From Chlorobiaceae bacterium (GTDB lineage Bacteria > Bacteroidota > Ignavibacteria > Ignavibacteriales > Ignavibacteriaceae), in the NCBI GenBank assembly GCA_013824085.1, contig PNNF01000004.1, forward strand, positions 1-64,000: DNA of 64,000 nucleotides. The letters run 5' to 3'. Position numbers and translations under genes: made by a program. The notes beneath the pieces are model-generated. The model saw only the letters and a list, made by a program, of their open reading frames with translations, did no database searches and had not been told where the DNA came from. Positions 46,149 through 58,623 of this stretch are shown here, one piece after another; the first letter of the stretch is position 1; the number at the start of each line of letters is the position of its first letter.

Positions 46149-48310
46149 TCTTTCTTTTCCAACTCTTCTTGTTTTGGATAACGAATTCGCTTATGATATT
46201 GAGCCATTAAGTTTGTGATAAAAACTTTTTTAATTTTAGTCAAGTCTTTTAAAGTTAGTGGTGACTCATCGAGTTGACCATCTGAAATTTTTGCATCTAT
46301 CAAATTGTTCACAAGATTTTCAATTTTTTCTGGATCTTGATCTTTGATAGAACGAACTGCTGGCTCGCATGAATCAGCAAGCATCACTATCGCTGTCTCT
46401 TTTGAATTTGGTTTTGGTCCCGGATATCTGTATTCATCAATATCAACATTTTCTTCGCCGTAAAGTTTTTTAGCCTTTTCATAAAAAAATGTAATCGCAG
46501 AAGTTCCGTGATGCATCGGAATAAATTCTAAAATCTCTTTTGGGAGTTTATTGTCTTCACCTAATTTTATTCCTTGACTAACATGTTCAACAATAAATTT
46601 TACACTTTCTTCTGGATTAAGTTCTTCATGTAAATTTTTTATGTTCAACTGATTTTCTACAAAAAATTGTGGAGCAGCAATTTTTCCAATGTCGTGATAA
46701 TATGCACCAACTCTCGCTAAAAGCGGATTAGCATTAATCGATTCGGCAGCACCCTCAGCCATTGTACCCATAATTAACGAATGATTGAACGAGCCAGGAG
46801 CCTGTGCTGACAACTCTCTCATCAATGGACGATCAAAATTTGAAAGCTCCAATAAAGTTAAATCTGTGGTAATCTTAAAAATTCTTTCAAAGAAAATTAG
46901 CAAACCATAAGTAAGCACGGGACTAATTAATGCGCTTGTTGCAGCAAATCCTAATTCAAACAAAATTGTTTTGAATGGATCGAACCGCTCTAATCCAAAT
47001 GCTAAAAGAGTAACTGTATAACCAAAGAAAATAAAAAAGAATGATCTGAAAATTTGAGTTCGATTTTTAATATCACGAACAGTATAAACAGAGAACGCAC
47101 CTGCGACAACATTCATTACAACGAATGAATAATCATTCCCACGAATTGCTCCACAAATTAACGCTACAATTACTGTAGTGTAAAATCCGATTCGTGAATC
47201 GAAAATTATTGTTATTAACATTGAGACGGTTGGAATAAAAATTAATAATTTTATCGCGTCATCTACTGTAATAAAATTTACAAAAAATGTAACGAAAGAG
47301 ATCCAAACTATTAGTATTGCAAAGAGAAGAATTTTTGTGTTGTCTTCATATATTTTTTTTCTAAAAAGATATATATAGATACTAAGCAGTGATAACAAGG
47401 CGAAGATATGAAAAAACTTTCCCACCATTTGCAGAAACAAACTGAAAGCTCCTGCTTGTTCACCCTTCGCAATTCTGTATGAATCAATTTTTAATTTTGT
47501 TTCTGAAGTGATTCGATCATGCTTTGCAACTATTCGTTCATTCTCATTTACTATCCCTGAATATTTTGAAACTTTTTTTTCTGCTATAGAAGTTTCTTGT
47601 GCAGTAAGTTCAGCGCTATAAAAAATATTTGGACGCAAGAAATGTTTAACAAATTCTTTTAAAACTAAAGTTTTTTCTGTAGAGATTGGGAGTCGTTGAA
47701 TGAGTTGCAAAACCGAACTATCGGGAATACTTTTATCAATGAATTGGCTTGTCGGCTCAATCATATCAATGTTGCCCTTGCGTATTGCAATGCTATCTTT
47801 ATTTATGCTTTCAAGAGGTTGATCGAGAATTCCGATTCGATACAATTCACTAACGACATATTCAGCTTCTTTTAAGAAAATGTTATCTAGGTTCGCACTA
47901 AAAATATTTTTTATCGCAATGTATGAATTCATCGAAAGGAATGTTGGGTTCTCAATTTCATTTCTTGGTAAGCTGGCATCACGATTAAACAACTCAACTA
48001 AAAAATCTCCATAACTTTTCAGTGAATCGATGCTGACCAATTCTATCTGATAATCTTTAGCAAAAATTGGGAAGATTGCATCTTTTGCAAAATCAATTTC
48101 TCGATTATATTCTAATTGATTTTTAATTATCGGAAAACTAAATGGTGCTATCAAATCTTGTTGAACCCAAATAGTTCCAACATTTATTTCCGAATCTAAT
48201 AATTCTCCTTTGGGAAACATGAACACAATTAGAATAGTTGAAATCAGAAGAATAGTGATTTTCATTCTTCTGCTATTCTTTAGAAAATTATTTCCGTTTT
48301 TATCATTCAT
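46145..48310 (-). CDS. PgpH-type 7TM-HD phosphohydrolase (putative c-di-AMP phosphodiesterase)
   Basis: A 721-residue protein with an N-terminal helix, a long extracytoplasmic domain (about 40-290, 7TMR-HDED type), seven membrane helices (about 290-480) and a cytosolic HD domain whose motif is YYHDIGKIAAP, ending with AHOLD-like helices. The family hydrolyses c-di-AMP in Listeria and related bacteria; here this is inference. I use the ATG that overlaps the SSS stop (ATGAATGA); a longer form would start 30 bases earlier. It sits between two transporters and xerD. Confidence 0.9.
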   Translation of the reverse strand: MNDKNGNNFLKNSRRMKITILLISTILIVFMFPKGELLDSEINVGTIWVQQDLIAPFSFPIIKNQLEYNREIDFAKDAIFPIFAKDYQIELVSIDSLKSYGDFLVELFNRDASLPRNEIENPTFLSMNSYIAIKNIFSANLDNIFLKEAEYVVSELYRIGILDQPLESINKDSIAIRKGNIDMIEPTSQFIDKSIPDSSVLQLIQRLPISTEKTLVLKEFVKHFLRPNIFYSAELTAQETSIAEKKVSKYSGIVNENERIVAKHDRITSETKLKIDSYRIAKGEQAGAFSLFLQMVGKFFHIFALLSLLSIYIYLFRKKIYEDNTKILLFAILIVWISFVTFFVNFITVDDAIKLLIFIPTVSMLITIIFDSRIGFYTTVIVALICGAIRGNDYSFVVMNVVAGAFSVYTVRDIKNRTQIFRSFFFIFFGYTVTLLAFGLERFDPFKTILFELGFAATSALISPVLTYGLLIFFERIFKITTDLTLLELSNFDRPLMRELSAQAPGSFNHSLIMGTMAEGAAESINANPLLARVGAYYHDIGKIAAPQFFVENQLNIKNLHEELNPEESVKFIVEHVSQGIKLGEDNKLPKEILEFIPMHHGTSAITFFYEKAKKLYGEENVDIDEYRYPGPKPNSKETAIVMLADSCEPAVRSIKDQDPEKIENLVNNLIDAKISDGQLDESPLTLKDLTKIKKVFITNLMAQYHKRIRYPKQEELEKKD

Positions 48311-50054
48311 TAAGTAATTTATTTCTTTCGAGCTTAACAAGGTTTAAGTAAATAAACAAAACTGCAAAACTAGCAATCACAATGTAAACAAATCCAATTT
48401 TTACCTCTCCGAAGATAATACTTCCTATTCCAAATAACATTGAATAAACGAGTATGACTCCAAGAATCCAATTTAAGAACATCGGGAAAAACGCTGTCTC
48501 AGCTTTAACGTCTGGAAGTTTATCGGATATTTTTTTCCATAACAGACCGCCCGGATAAACTTTTCTATAAAAAGAAATAAGAACATTTTCATCTGTTGGT
48601 TTAGTTAAGAATGTTACAGTTAGCCAAACAATAGTTGTAGCACCAACTAAATAAAAAAGTGAATGCGGAAAAATAATTCCATAATACTTTACAATTGGAA
48701 GGAGAATAAATGGAGTAATGGTTGCAGATATTTCAGACCACGCGTTGATGCGCCACCAGAACCAACGCAGTATCAATACTAATCCTAAGCCCGCACCACA
48801 CTCGAGAAGAAATTCCCAAGCACCAGAAATTCTTGTTATGAATGTTGTTACAATTATTGAAATTAACATAAGCAGAATTGTGGCTACTCGCGAAATTTTT
48901 ACATAATGTTTTTCAGACTCAGACTTATTTATAAATCGTTTATAAAAATCATTGATGATATATGATGTTCCCCAATTTAAGTGAGTTGCAATAGTGCTCA
49001 TATAAGCAGCGAAAAAAGCCGCTACCATCAAGCCTTTAAGTCCCATTGGTAAAAAATCATTCATCGCATAAATATATCCCATCCCTTTTTTGTCAGCAGA
49101 TAATTCGGGATAAAGAATTAGCGAAGCAATCGCCACTAAAATCCAAGGCCAAGGACGAAGTGCATAATGAGCAATCTGAAAAAATAGAGTAGCTAGGAGA
49201 GCGTGTTTTTCATCTTTAGCAGACATCATTCTTTGTGCAACATAACCGCCACCGCCGGGCTCTGCACCGGGATACCAACTCGCCCACCACTGTATTCCCA
49301 AATATGCAAAGAATGAAACGAACGTTAATGCAAGTGCACCACCCGCTGAAACTTCATCAGTAATTATCGGAAAAAAATTAAAAACAAAGTCAGGAAGTTT
49401 TTCTTGCATTCCATCTATTCCACCAACTTCAGGAGAGTTGACAACAAGTATTGCAAGAATGATGCAGCCCGTCATTGCAAGCACAAATTGAAATGCATCA
49501 GTAACAACAACTCCCCACAAACCCGAAATTGCCGAATAGATTGCAACTAAAAACATACAACCAAAAACATAAAAATAAACTGTCGCTTCAGGAATCCCAA
49601 ACATTCCAATTAACACGTTCATCATTGCTTTATTGACCCAGCCCATAATAATAACGTTAATAAAGATGCCGAGATACAAAGCGCGGAAACCTCTTAAAAA
49701 TTTTGCGGGTTTACCTGAGTATCGAATTTCAGCAAACTCAACTTCAGTCATAATGCCAGCTCTTCTCCAAAGCTTAGCAAAGAAAAAAACTGTGAGCATT
49801 CCACCAAAAACAAAATTCCACCAGATCCAATTTCCGGAGATGCCATGTTTTGCTACGAGTTCTGTTACTGCTAATGGTGTGTCAGCTGCAAATGTTGTTG
49901 CGACCATTGATAATCCTGCGAGATACCAAGGTAAATTTCTTCCTGAGAGAAAAAATTCTTCCGTCCCCTTTGATGCTCTTTTTGTATAGTAAAGAGCAAT
50001 CATTATGCTTATCACGAAATAAAGTGCAATGATAGAGTAATCTAAAAAATACAA
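48303..50054 (-). CDS. Sodium:solute symporter (SSS family), long form
   Basis: A 583-residue SSS transporter with about 14-15 helices. The N-terminal AADTPLAVTELVAKHG, YSAISGLWGVVVTDAFQF and FFAAYMSTIATHLNWGTSYIINDFYKRF motifs are typical of the family and of its Na+ sites. The EPGGGGYVAQRMMSAKDEKHA loop marks a Bacteroidota-type subfamily that is often annotated only as sodium:solute symporter. The substrate (sugar, sialic acid, amino acid, or other) is not predictable. It is 30 bases downstream of the second SSS gene. Confidence 0.9.
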   Translation of the reverse strand: MYFLDYSIIALYFVISIMIALYYTKRASKGTEEFFLSGRNLPWYLAGLSMVATTFAADTPLAVTELVAKHGISGNWIWWNFVFGGMLTVFFFAKLWRRAGIMTEVEFAEIRYSGKPAKFLRGFRALYLGIFINVIIMGWVNKAMMNVLIGMFGIPEATVYFYVFGCMFLVAIYSAISGLWGVVVTDAFQFVLAMTGCIILAILVVNSPEVGGIDGMQEKLPDFVFNFFPIITDEVSAGGALALTFVSFFAYLGIQWWASWYPGAEPGGGGYVAQRMMSAKDEKHALLATLFFQIAHYALRPWPWILVAIASLILYPELSADKKGMGYIYAMNDFLPMGLKGLMVAAFFAAYMSTIATHLNWGTSYIINDFYKRFINKSESEKHYVKISRVATILLMLISIIVTTFITRISGAWEFLLECGAGLGLVLILRWFWWRINAWSEISATITPFILLPIVKYYGIIFPHSLFYLVGATTIVWLTVTFLTKPTDENVLISFYRKVYPGGLLWKKISDKLPDVKAETAFFPMFLNWILGVILVYSMLFGIGSIIFGEVKIGFVYIVIASFAVLFIYLNLVKLERNKLLNE

Positions 50055-50084
50055 ATTGTCCTCATATTCTGTTATGAGATAAGA

Positions 50085-51524
50085 CTAATTTTTTTTCACT
50101 AATCGGCTCAATAAAAATCCGATTAGTAGAGTTGTTGTAACACCGATTAATATGAACCAAGTCCACGCAACTATTTTAAGTGAGATGACAGTAATCATAA
50201 CAAAAATTCCACCGATGAATCCTGCGAGAGCATCTTCTTGAGTTGCTTTTTTATTTAAAATGCCGAGCAGAAAAGTTCCCAACAATCCACCATAAGTAAA
50301 TGAAGCAATACTGAGTGCAATCTCAACAACGGCTTTGGAAGAGTTCATGAAAAACATTGCAGAAAAAATTAATAACACCGCCCAAAAAATTGTTGTCAAT
50401 CGCGAATATTTTAAAATTGTTTTTTCATCATAATTTTTTTTCGACAGCGGAATGAACAGATCCATAATTGTTGAGGAAGATAAAGAACTGATAGAGCCCG
50501 CCAACGTTGACATTGCTGCTGCAAATAAGCCAGCGATAATAATTCCTGTTACCCCAATCGGCAATTCGTTGATAATAAAGAGAGGAAAAATTTCATCTGA
50601 TCGAAAATCAGTTTTTCCATAATACGCATAAAGTAGTAATCCGATTATCAAGAAGATTGCGAATTGAAAAATTATGATTACGCCTGATCCAATAATTGCT
50701 TTTCTTCCTGCCTTCAAATCTTTTGTAGCAAGCAGTCGCTGAACAATAAGTTGATCCGTTCCGTGAGATGCCATTGATAAGAATGCGCCTCCGATCAATC
50801 CACTTAAGAGCGTGTAAGGTTGAGAAAAGAAATTTGAGATTCCATCTTGAAAACCGAAATTAATTATTTCTAATTTATTTTCTGTTTCTGAAATTCGCGC
50901 TAATGAAGCTAATCCATCGGGAATAAGATTAATCAAAAATATTCCTGCGATAATTGCTCCACCGAGATAAATAAACATCTGAACAGCATCGACCCAAATA
51001 ATTCCTTTAACTCCGCCACTGTATGTGTAAAGCAGAGTGAAGGCTGCAACAATTAAAATTGCGTAAGTGTAATCGATATCCAACATCAGCTTCAATGGAA
51101 TTGCGGTTGCGAATAGTCTGACTCCATCTGCAGCGAGTCGTGTAAAAATAAAAACTACAGAAGCGAATGACCTCGTCTTTTTTCCAAATCTATTTTCGAG
51201 GTATGAATATGCAGTTGATAGTTCTCCCTTGAAATATAAAGGAAGAAAAAAATATGCTACGAATATTCTTCCAATTAAATATCCAACAGTAAGCTGAAGA
51301 AAATTTAAGTTTGTAAGATATGCAAGTCCGGGAATTGAGATGAAAGTGAGAGTGCTTGTTTCTGCGGCAACAATAGAAAAACAGACAACATACCAAGGGA
51401 CTTTAGTAGATCCTAAAAAATAATCTTTTACATTCGTCTGTTTTCCACCTTGATAAAAACCCCACAATGCAATTAGGATTAAGTAAGCTAAAATAATTAC
51501 ATAATCAATTGCTCTCTGTTCCAC
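50085..51524 (-). CDS. Sodium:solute symporter (SSS family), short form
   Basis: A 479-residue SSS transporter with about 13 helices. It begins DYVIILAYLILIALWGFYQGG, with DYFLGSTKVPWY and AAETSTLTFISIPGLAYL, and includes LYTYSGGVKGIIWVDAVQMF, the DQLIVQRLLATKD loop and LFAAAMSTLAGSISSLSSSTIMDLF. These are SSS hallmarks. It is a diverged homologue of the downstream SSS rather than a fresh duplicate. The substrate is unknown. Eight bases downstream of the STAS gene. Confidence 0.9.
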   Translation of the reverse strand: MEQRAIDYVIILAYLILIALWGFYQGGKQTNVKDYFLGSTKVPWYVVCFSIVAAETSTLTFISIPGLAYLTNLNFLQLTVGYLIGRIFVAYFFLPLYFKGELSTAYSYLENRFGKKTRSFASVVFIFTRLAADGVRLFATAIPLKLMLDIDYTYAILIVAAFTLLYTYSGGVKGIIWVDAVQMFIYLGGAIIAGIFLINLIPDGLASLARISETENKLEIINFGFQDGISNFFSQPYTLLSGLIGGAFLSMASHGTDQLIVQRLLATKDLKAGRKAIIGSGVIIIFQFAIFLIIGLLLYAYYGKTDFRSDEIFPLFIINELPIGVTGIIIAGLFAAAMSTLAGSISSLSSSTIMDLFIPLSKKNYDEKTILKYSRLTTIFWAVLLIFSAMFFMNSSKAVVEIALSIASFTYGGLLGTFLLGILNKKATQEDALAGFIGGIFVMITVISLKIVAWTWFILIGVTTTLLIGFLLSRLVKKN

Positions 51525-51532
51525 GACAGATT

Positions 51533-51880
51533 TTACTCTTCGCTAATTTCTTTGATTGCGGCGTCAACTGTGTCGCATAATGACAATACTCTGTGAAGTT
51601 GAGTAATTTTTATAAGTTGTAATATTTTTTCTGACGGTGCCACAATTTTCAGAATACCATCATTCTGTCCGATTAACCGATTGGCTACGAGTAGCGTACT
51701 TAATCCTGTTGAATCGCAGCTTTCAACTCCAGTTAGATCAACAATAAGTTTTAAAGCATCATCAGCTTTTACAAGCAGCGTGAATTCAGCTTTAACTAAG
51801 CCGGAAATGTTGGCATCAAGTTTAAGTTCATTTAACTTAAAGATTGTGATGTCGTCGATATGTTTGATTTCAAAATTCAT
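51533..51880 (-). CDS. STAS-domain protein (anti-sigma factor antagonist-like)
   Basis: A 115-residue single STAS domain. The phosphorylatable serine motif is intact: GVESCDSTGLSTLLVANRL with S57. In SpoIIAA-type proteins this Ser is controlled by an anti-sigma kinase and a PP2C phosphatase; neither partner is near, so the pathway is open. I start at the internal ATG; the extended frame (MFKNVLII...) overlaps the preceding gene more and lacks family support. Overlap with the preceding stop region is short. Confidence 0.85.
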   Translation of the reverse strand: MNFEIKHIDDITIFKLNELKLDANISGLVKAEFTLLVKADDALKLIVDLTGVESCDSTGLSTLLVANRLIGQNDGILKIVAPSEKILQLIKITQLHRVLSLCDTVDAAIKEISEE

Positions 51881-51885
51881 AATAA

Positions 51886-52413
51886 TTAAAACATTTTTAA
51901 ACAATTTAAGAAATTTTTATATGATTTTTCAGAATCATTCGCTTCGGAATGAAATTGAAAATCATAAAACCAAGTTACTCTTTTTGAAGTAAACCCAATT
52001 TTTATATGCGAATTTATCATTAATGCAGAACCTAAACTAAAAGTATTTTCTTCGCGATTAAGATCAATGATAGCATCGAACGAATCTATTTTGAATTTAT
52101 TTAGAAATTCTTTTTTTGGTAATCCCAAAAAATTTTTATCCACTTCAAAATATTCTTCATACCTGATATAATTTTTTGAAATTATCGATGATGCGATGAC
52201 ACTATTTATAAGCATCAAAACTTTTTTTTCAGAATGATCCAAATAATTTATTATCGCTAAACTATTTTTTGCATCTACTTCAGATTCAGGAAGTATTACT
52301 AAAAAAGATTTTAATTTTTTTAATTCATTCACAAAATTTTTCTTTTCATTCTCCCTTTTGTAGAAGAATTGTAGATACTTGAATGCTAAAAATTTTTTTA
52401 TTTCTTTTAACAT
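51886..52413 (-). CDS. Small hypothetical protein
   Basis: A 175-residue soluble protein with no signal peptide. It has a basic N-terminal helix (LKEIKKFLAFKYLQFFYKRENEKKNF) and an alpha/beta body (SFLVILPES; DAIIDLNREENTFSLGSALMINSHIKIGF). The last segment recalls a group of Bacteroidota proteins (DUF6913-like), but I am not certain. It lies two bases after ligA and just before the STAS gene, so it is probably co-expressed with both. Function unknown. Confidence 0.7.
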   Translation of the reverse strand: MLKEIKKFLAFKYLQFFYKRENEKKNFVNELKKLKSFLVILPESEVDAKNSLAIINYLDHSEKKVLMLINSVIASSIISKNYIRYEEYFEVDKNFLGLPKKEFLNKFKIDSFDAIIDLNREENTFSLGSALMINSHIKIGFTSKRVTWFYDFQFHSEANDSEKSYKNFLNCLKMF

Positions 52414-52415
52414 AT

Positions 52416-55269
<2,854 letters not shown>

Positions 55270-55300
55270 GATTTATCTTTTTTGATTAGGAAAATAATTT

Positions 55301-56674
55301 TTATTTTACTCTTAACAAACGTGCTGCAAAAGCACCATCCATTTTATGAATGTGAGGCAAAGTTTGCACACACCCATTTTCGTCCACAACATCTTTCGAA
55401 ACAAATTCCGAAGCATTTTGAATTATGAAGTTCTCATTCGTTTTCAAAAAACTCTCAATCACTTCAAAATTTTCTTCTGGCTCTGTAGTGCAAGTACTAT
55501 AAACTATTACTCCATCTTTCTTAACGAGTGTTGCTGCTTTATTCAACAAATTAAGTTGCAATATATTTGACTTTCTAATATCAAGCAGTTCTTTCTTCCA
55601 TTTAATATCTGGTTTTTTAGATATTGTTCCTAATCCTGTACAAGGAACGTCAGCAATTATTCTATCAAACAGATCAGAATTTTCATAAGCGTGTGCATCT
55701 ACATTAATTGCGTTCACACAAGTTATTCCTAAACGCTCCATCGCTTTTGTTACTTGATTTGTTCTCGATTCAAATTTATCGATCGCAATTATTTCTCCGT
55801 CGTTCTGAATCATATCAGCAATGAAAGAAGATTTACCACCTGGTGCTGCACATAAATCTAAAATTCTTTCCCCTTTCTGAGGAGCCAATAACTTGCATGA
55901 GAACCCTGTGCTCTCATCTTGAATATTAAAATATCCTTCAGTAAAATATTTCCACGAAGTGATATTCGATAACGTCTTCAGCTTAAAAAATTCGGGGAGA
56001 TAAGTTCCCGCGCTATATTTTAGATCAACCGAATTGAGTAGATCTTGAAATTCAGTCAGACTGACTTTTAATAAATTTGGTCGCAGTGTTAAGAGCGGTC
56101 TTTCATTGTTGGCGGCTAAAAGTAATTCAACCTGCTCTCTTCCAAATCGATTCAACCATCTTTTCACCAACCAAGATGGATGCGAATAAAAAGTAGAGAG
56201 ATAACTAAGCAATTCATTTTCTGGATTAGGAAAGCGCAGATTTTTTTCGTTATTAGTTTTTATAATATTTCTTAAGACGGCATTTGTAATATCAGCAAAT
56301 TTTTGTCCATGAAGTTTTTTTACAAATTCCACCGCTTCATTTACAGCTGCATACTCGGGGACTTTATCGAGAAAAAGAATTTGATAAAGCGCAACACGAA
56401 GAGCATTTTTCAGCAGCGGTAACGCTTTAGAAAATTGTCCTTTATAAAAGCCTGCAAGAATCCAATCTAATCTTCCCATCCATCTAACAACGCCATGAAC
56501 AATTTCGTAAAGCAAAGCTTTGTCTTGTCCGCTTAATTCTGAATTACGCATTTCGTTATCCAGAAGTTTTTCGAGATAAGCATCGGTGCGTTCAACGCGG
56601 TTAAGAATTTTTACAGCTAAGCCGCGCACCCCAGTGTGTATATCGTGAATTTTGTGTTCTTCAATTGATGACAT
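55301..56674 (-). CDS. rsmB: 16S rRNA (cytosine-C5) methyltransferase RsmB
   Basis: RsmB methylates C967 of 16S rRNA in E. coli. The 457-residue product has the N-terminal NusB-like domain (about 15-150; AVNEAVEFVKKLHGQKFADITNAVLRN) and the Rossmann SAM domain with LDLCAAPGGKSSFIA, the DVPCTGLGT motif and the catalytic-Cys YSTCTTEPEEN motif. Length is typical. It lies between the GlmU-like and RodZ-like genes in one operon. Confidence 0.95.
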   Translation of the reverse strand: MSSIEEHKIHDIHTGVRGLAVKILNRVERTDAYLEKLLDNEMRNSELSGQDKALLYEIVHGVVRWMGRLDWILAGFYKGQFSKALPLLKNALRVALYQILFLDKVPEYAAVNEAVEFVKKLHGQKFADITNAVLRNIIKTNNEKNLRFPNPENELLSYLSTFYSHPSWLVKRWLNRFGREQVELLLAANNERPLLTLRPNLLKVSLTEFQDLLNSVDLKYSAGTYLPEFFKLKTLSNITSWKYFTEGYFNIQDESTGFSCKLLAPQKGERILDLCAAPGGKSSFIADMIQNDGEIIAIDKFESRTNQVTKAMERLGITCVNAINVDAHAYENSDLFDRIIADVPCTGLGTISKKPDIKWKKELLDIRKSNILQLNLLNKAATLVKKDGVIVYSTCTTEPEENFEVIESFLKTNENFIIQNASEFVSKDVVDENGCVQTLPHIHKMDGAFAARLLRVK

Positions 56675-56680
56675 AATAAA

Positions 56681-57952
56681 TCAATAAGGGTAGCCCCTTT
56701 TTCTTCTTTCTTTTTGTGTTATTTCAAAAACTTTTCTAAACTGTTCAATTTCCCCTTCAGACATATTTTTACTTCTTCTTCTCAAAACTCTTTGTGCTGT
56801 TTCAATTCCACGTTCAATATCGTAAGTAGTAACACCATCATTGCCGCCCCAAGAGAAGGAAGGAATATATTTGGGAGGAAATCCTGCGCCAAAAATATTG
56901 CAAGAAAAACCCACAACTGTTCCTGTGTTGAACATTGTGTTTATTGCTGCCTTTGAATGGTCTGCCATCATCAATCCAAGAAATTGACAACCCGTTTCTA
57001 ACTGTTCACCATTCACATAAACTTTTACAGTTCCATAATTATTTTTTAGATCGCTGCAATTTGTATCCGCACCAATGTTAACCCAACTTCCAATATACGA
57101 ATGCCCCAAAAATCCTGCGTGCTGTTTGTTGGAGTAAGAATGGATTATCGATTTTTCAATCTCTCCACCAACTTTACAAATTTTCCCAACTGTTACGCCA
57201 TCATACAGTCTTGCGAATGTTTTTACTTGGCTTCCTTTCCCAACATAGACTGGACCTTCAATAACAGCGTTCGGAAAAATTACTGCATTATCGTCAATAA
57301 ATATTGGTCCAAGTGACGCATCTAAAACCACACCCGGCTTAACTACAGCAGTTGGAGCTATTGTTATATTATTCTCTTCGATGAAATGAACACCAGGATA
57401 GATTGTGCCTGAAATTGGATTTGCAACAGTTTGCAATAAAATATTTTTTAGATAAGCAATGTCTTTTGTTAAGTGATCATGATTATTGTTTATCAAATCC
57501 CAAACATAATTCATCAATTGAACGTCAGTACTTTCGATTTGCAAATCATCAAACAGTGTTTGAGAAAAAACATTTTTTAAGTTTTGTTTTATCAGATCTA
57601 ATTTTTTTCCTGAAACTCTTGCGGCTACAATTGCATTTCCGTTCATATAAACTTTATTAGTCTTGTCTTGAATCGGAATTTTTTTTGCTAAATTTTCGTC
57701 AGCTAATATTCTGCCATTCAAAAAAAGACAATCGTTGTCATCAATTTGATTTACGGGAGTGTTTGGAAATTTCGACTTGATAAAATTTTCAAGATAATCT
57801 CTTGCTTGAAGAGAATAAGGAATTCCATTGTAAGAGCGGATTATTTTTTCTTTTAGCGTAGTTGCGCCGCAGACCAATTCATAAGCAGGTCTGGAATAAA
57901 CCAAAGGTTCAAATTTTTCAAAATAAGTATCCTCAAAAACACAAATTTGCAA
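56681..57952 (-). CDS. GlmU-like sugar nucleotidyltransferase/acyltransferase (Bacteroidota type)
   Basis: A 423-residue protein of the Bacteroidota alternative GlmU group, probably making UDP-GlcNAc precursors for peptidoglycan and LPS. The N-terminal half is a divergent nucleotidyltransferase domain (VFEDTYFEKFEPLVYSRPAYELVCGA); the C-terminal half is a left-handed beta-helix with hexapeptide repeats (GPIFIDDNAVIFPNAVIEGPVYVG-type coils) and ends ERRKRGYPY. A complete canonical GlmU is not seen in the window. It is first of the long operon down to xerD; a rpmE terminator lies just upstream. Confidence 0.87.
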   Translation of the reverse strand: MQICVFEDTYFEKFEPLVYSRPAYELVCGATTLKEKIIRSYNGIPYSLQARDYLENFIKSKFPNTPVNQIDDNDCLFLNGRILADENLAKKIPIQDKTNKVYMNGNAIVAARVSGKKLDLIKQNLKNVFSQTLFDDLQIESTDVQLMNYVWDLINNNHDHLTKDIAYLKNILLQTVANPISGTIYPGVHFIEENNITIAPTAVVKPGVVLDASLGPIFIDDNAVIFPNAVIEGPVYVGKGSQVKTFARLYDGVTVGKICKVGGEIEKSIIHSYSNKQHAGFLGHSYIGSWVNIGADTNCSDLKNNYGTVKVYVNGEQLETGCQFLGLMMADHSKAAINTMFNTGTVVGFSCNIFGAGFPPKYIPSFSWGGNDGVTTYDIERGIETAQRVLRRRSKNMSEGEIEQFRKVFEITQKERRKRGYPY

Positions 57953-58004
57953 GTGGCACCCTTTTAAAATAATTGCAAGACTAAAATAAGTTAATTAAAA
58001 CAAA

Positions 58005-58032
58005 AAAAGCTATTCATAATCGAATAGCTTTT
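58005..58032 (-). terminator. Intrinsic terminator of rpmE
   Basis: A perfect 11-bp inverted repeat (AAAAGCTATTC with its complement, six-base loop) lies 24 bases beyond the rpmE stop; on the minus strand it runs into seven Ts. Confidence 0.9.
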
Positions 58033-58055
58033 AAAAATTAACCGAAAACGTAAAA

Positions 58056-58310
58056 TTAGTTCGCAGAACCTTTTGCGTATTTCTTTCTGAATTTCTCTAC
58101 TCGACCAGCGGTATCTAAGAATTTTTGTTTACCTGTGAAGAATGGGTGTGACCCACTTGAAATTTCTAATCTGATTAAAGGATAAGATTTACCATCTTCC
58201 CATTCAATAGTTTCGCTTGCTTTGATTGTTGATTTTGTTAAAATCGCAAAATCACAAGAAAAATCTTTGAAGACCACAGGTCTATAATTTGGATGAATTC
58301 CTTTTTTCAT
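58056..58310 (-). CDS. rpmE: 50S ribosomal protein L31 type B
   Basis: An 84-residue ribosomal protein of the large subunit. It begins [16 protein letters not shown] and contains the L31 hallmarks [28 protein letters not shown]. The first Cys of the zinc ribbon is present only once (FSCDF), so it is the B-type (C-minus) form, typical of Bacteroidota main copies. It is monocistronic with its own promoter and terminator. Confidence 0.97.
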   Translation of the reverse strand: MKKGIHPNYRPVVFKDFSCDFAILTKSTIKASETIEWEDGKSYPLIRLEISSGSHPFFTGKQKFLDTAGRVEKFRKKYAKGSAN

Positions 58311-58623
58311 TTTCTACTTACTCTTTCCATTAAAATTAAGATTACAAATATATCCACTGAATATTGAATTTCCAATAATTTGTTCGGGTGATTTTCGCAT
58401 TTGGGTTTGTTTCAGAAAACTCATCAATTGCTATCCCAAAAATTCTACGCTATTTCCTGAACTGTAAAAGGCAAAGTTATAAAAATAATAGTCACCCTAA
58501 CGTAAAATTGTCCAATTTTTCTTTTTGTAAGAATTCTTGATAAAAAAATAGAGAGACGCAATTAGTTAGTTCTTTAAAAACCAATTTTAAAAACTGTACT
58601 TGCCTCGATTAAATTAGACGATA
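58311..58623. other. Intergenic region upstream of rpmE
   Basis: 313 bases without a supported gene. It holds the rpmE promoter; beyond that I see no ORF with family support, no clear terminator hairpin for the DUF6544-like gene that ends at 58624, and no repeat. Confidence 0.6.
58345..58375 (-). promoter_or_regulatory. Promoter of rpmE
   Basis: Minus strand: TTG (58375-58373), 20 bases, TATATTTG (58352-58345), an exact Bacteroidota-type promoter. The transcript would start near 58338, about 28 bases before the ATG. Confidence 0.7.
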
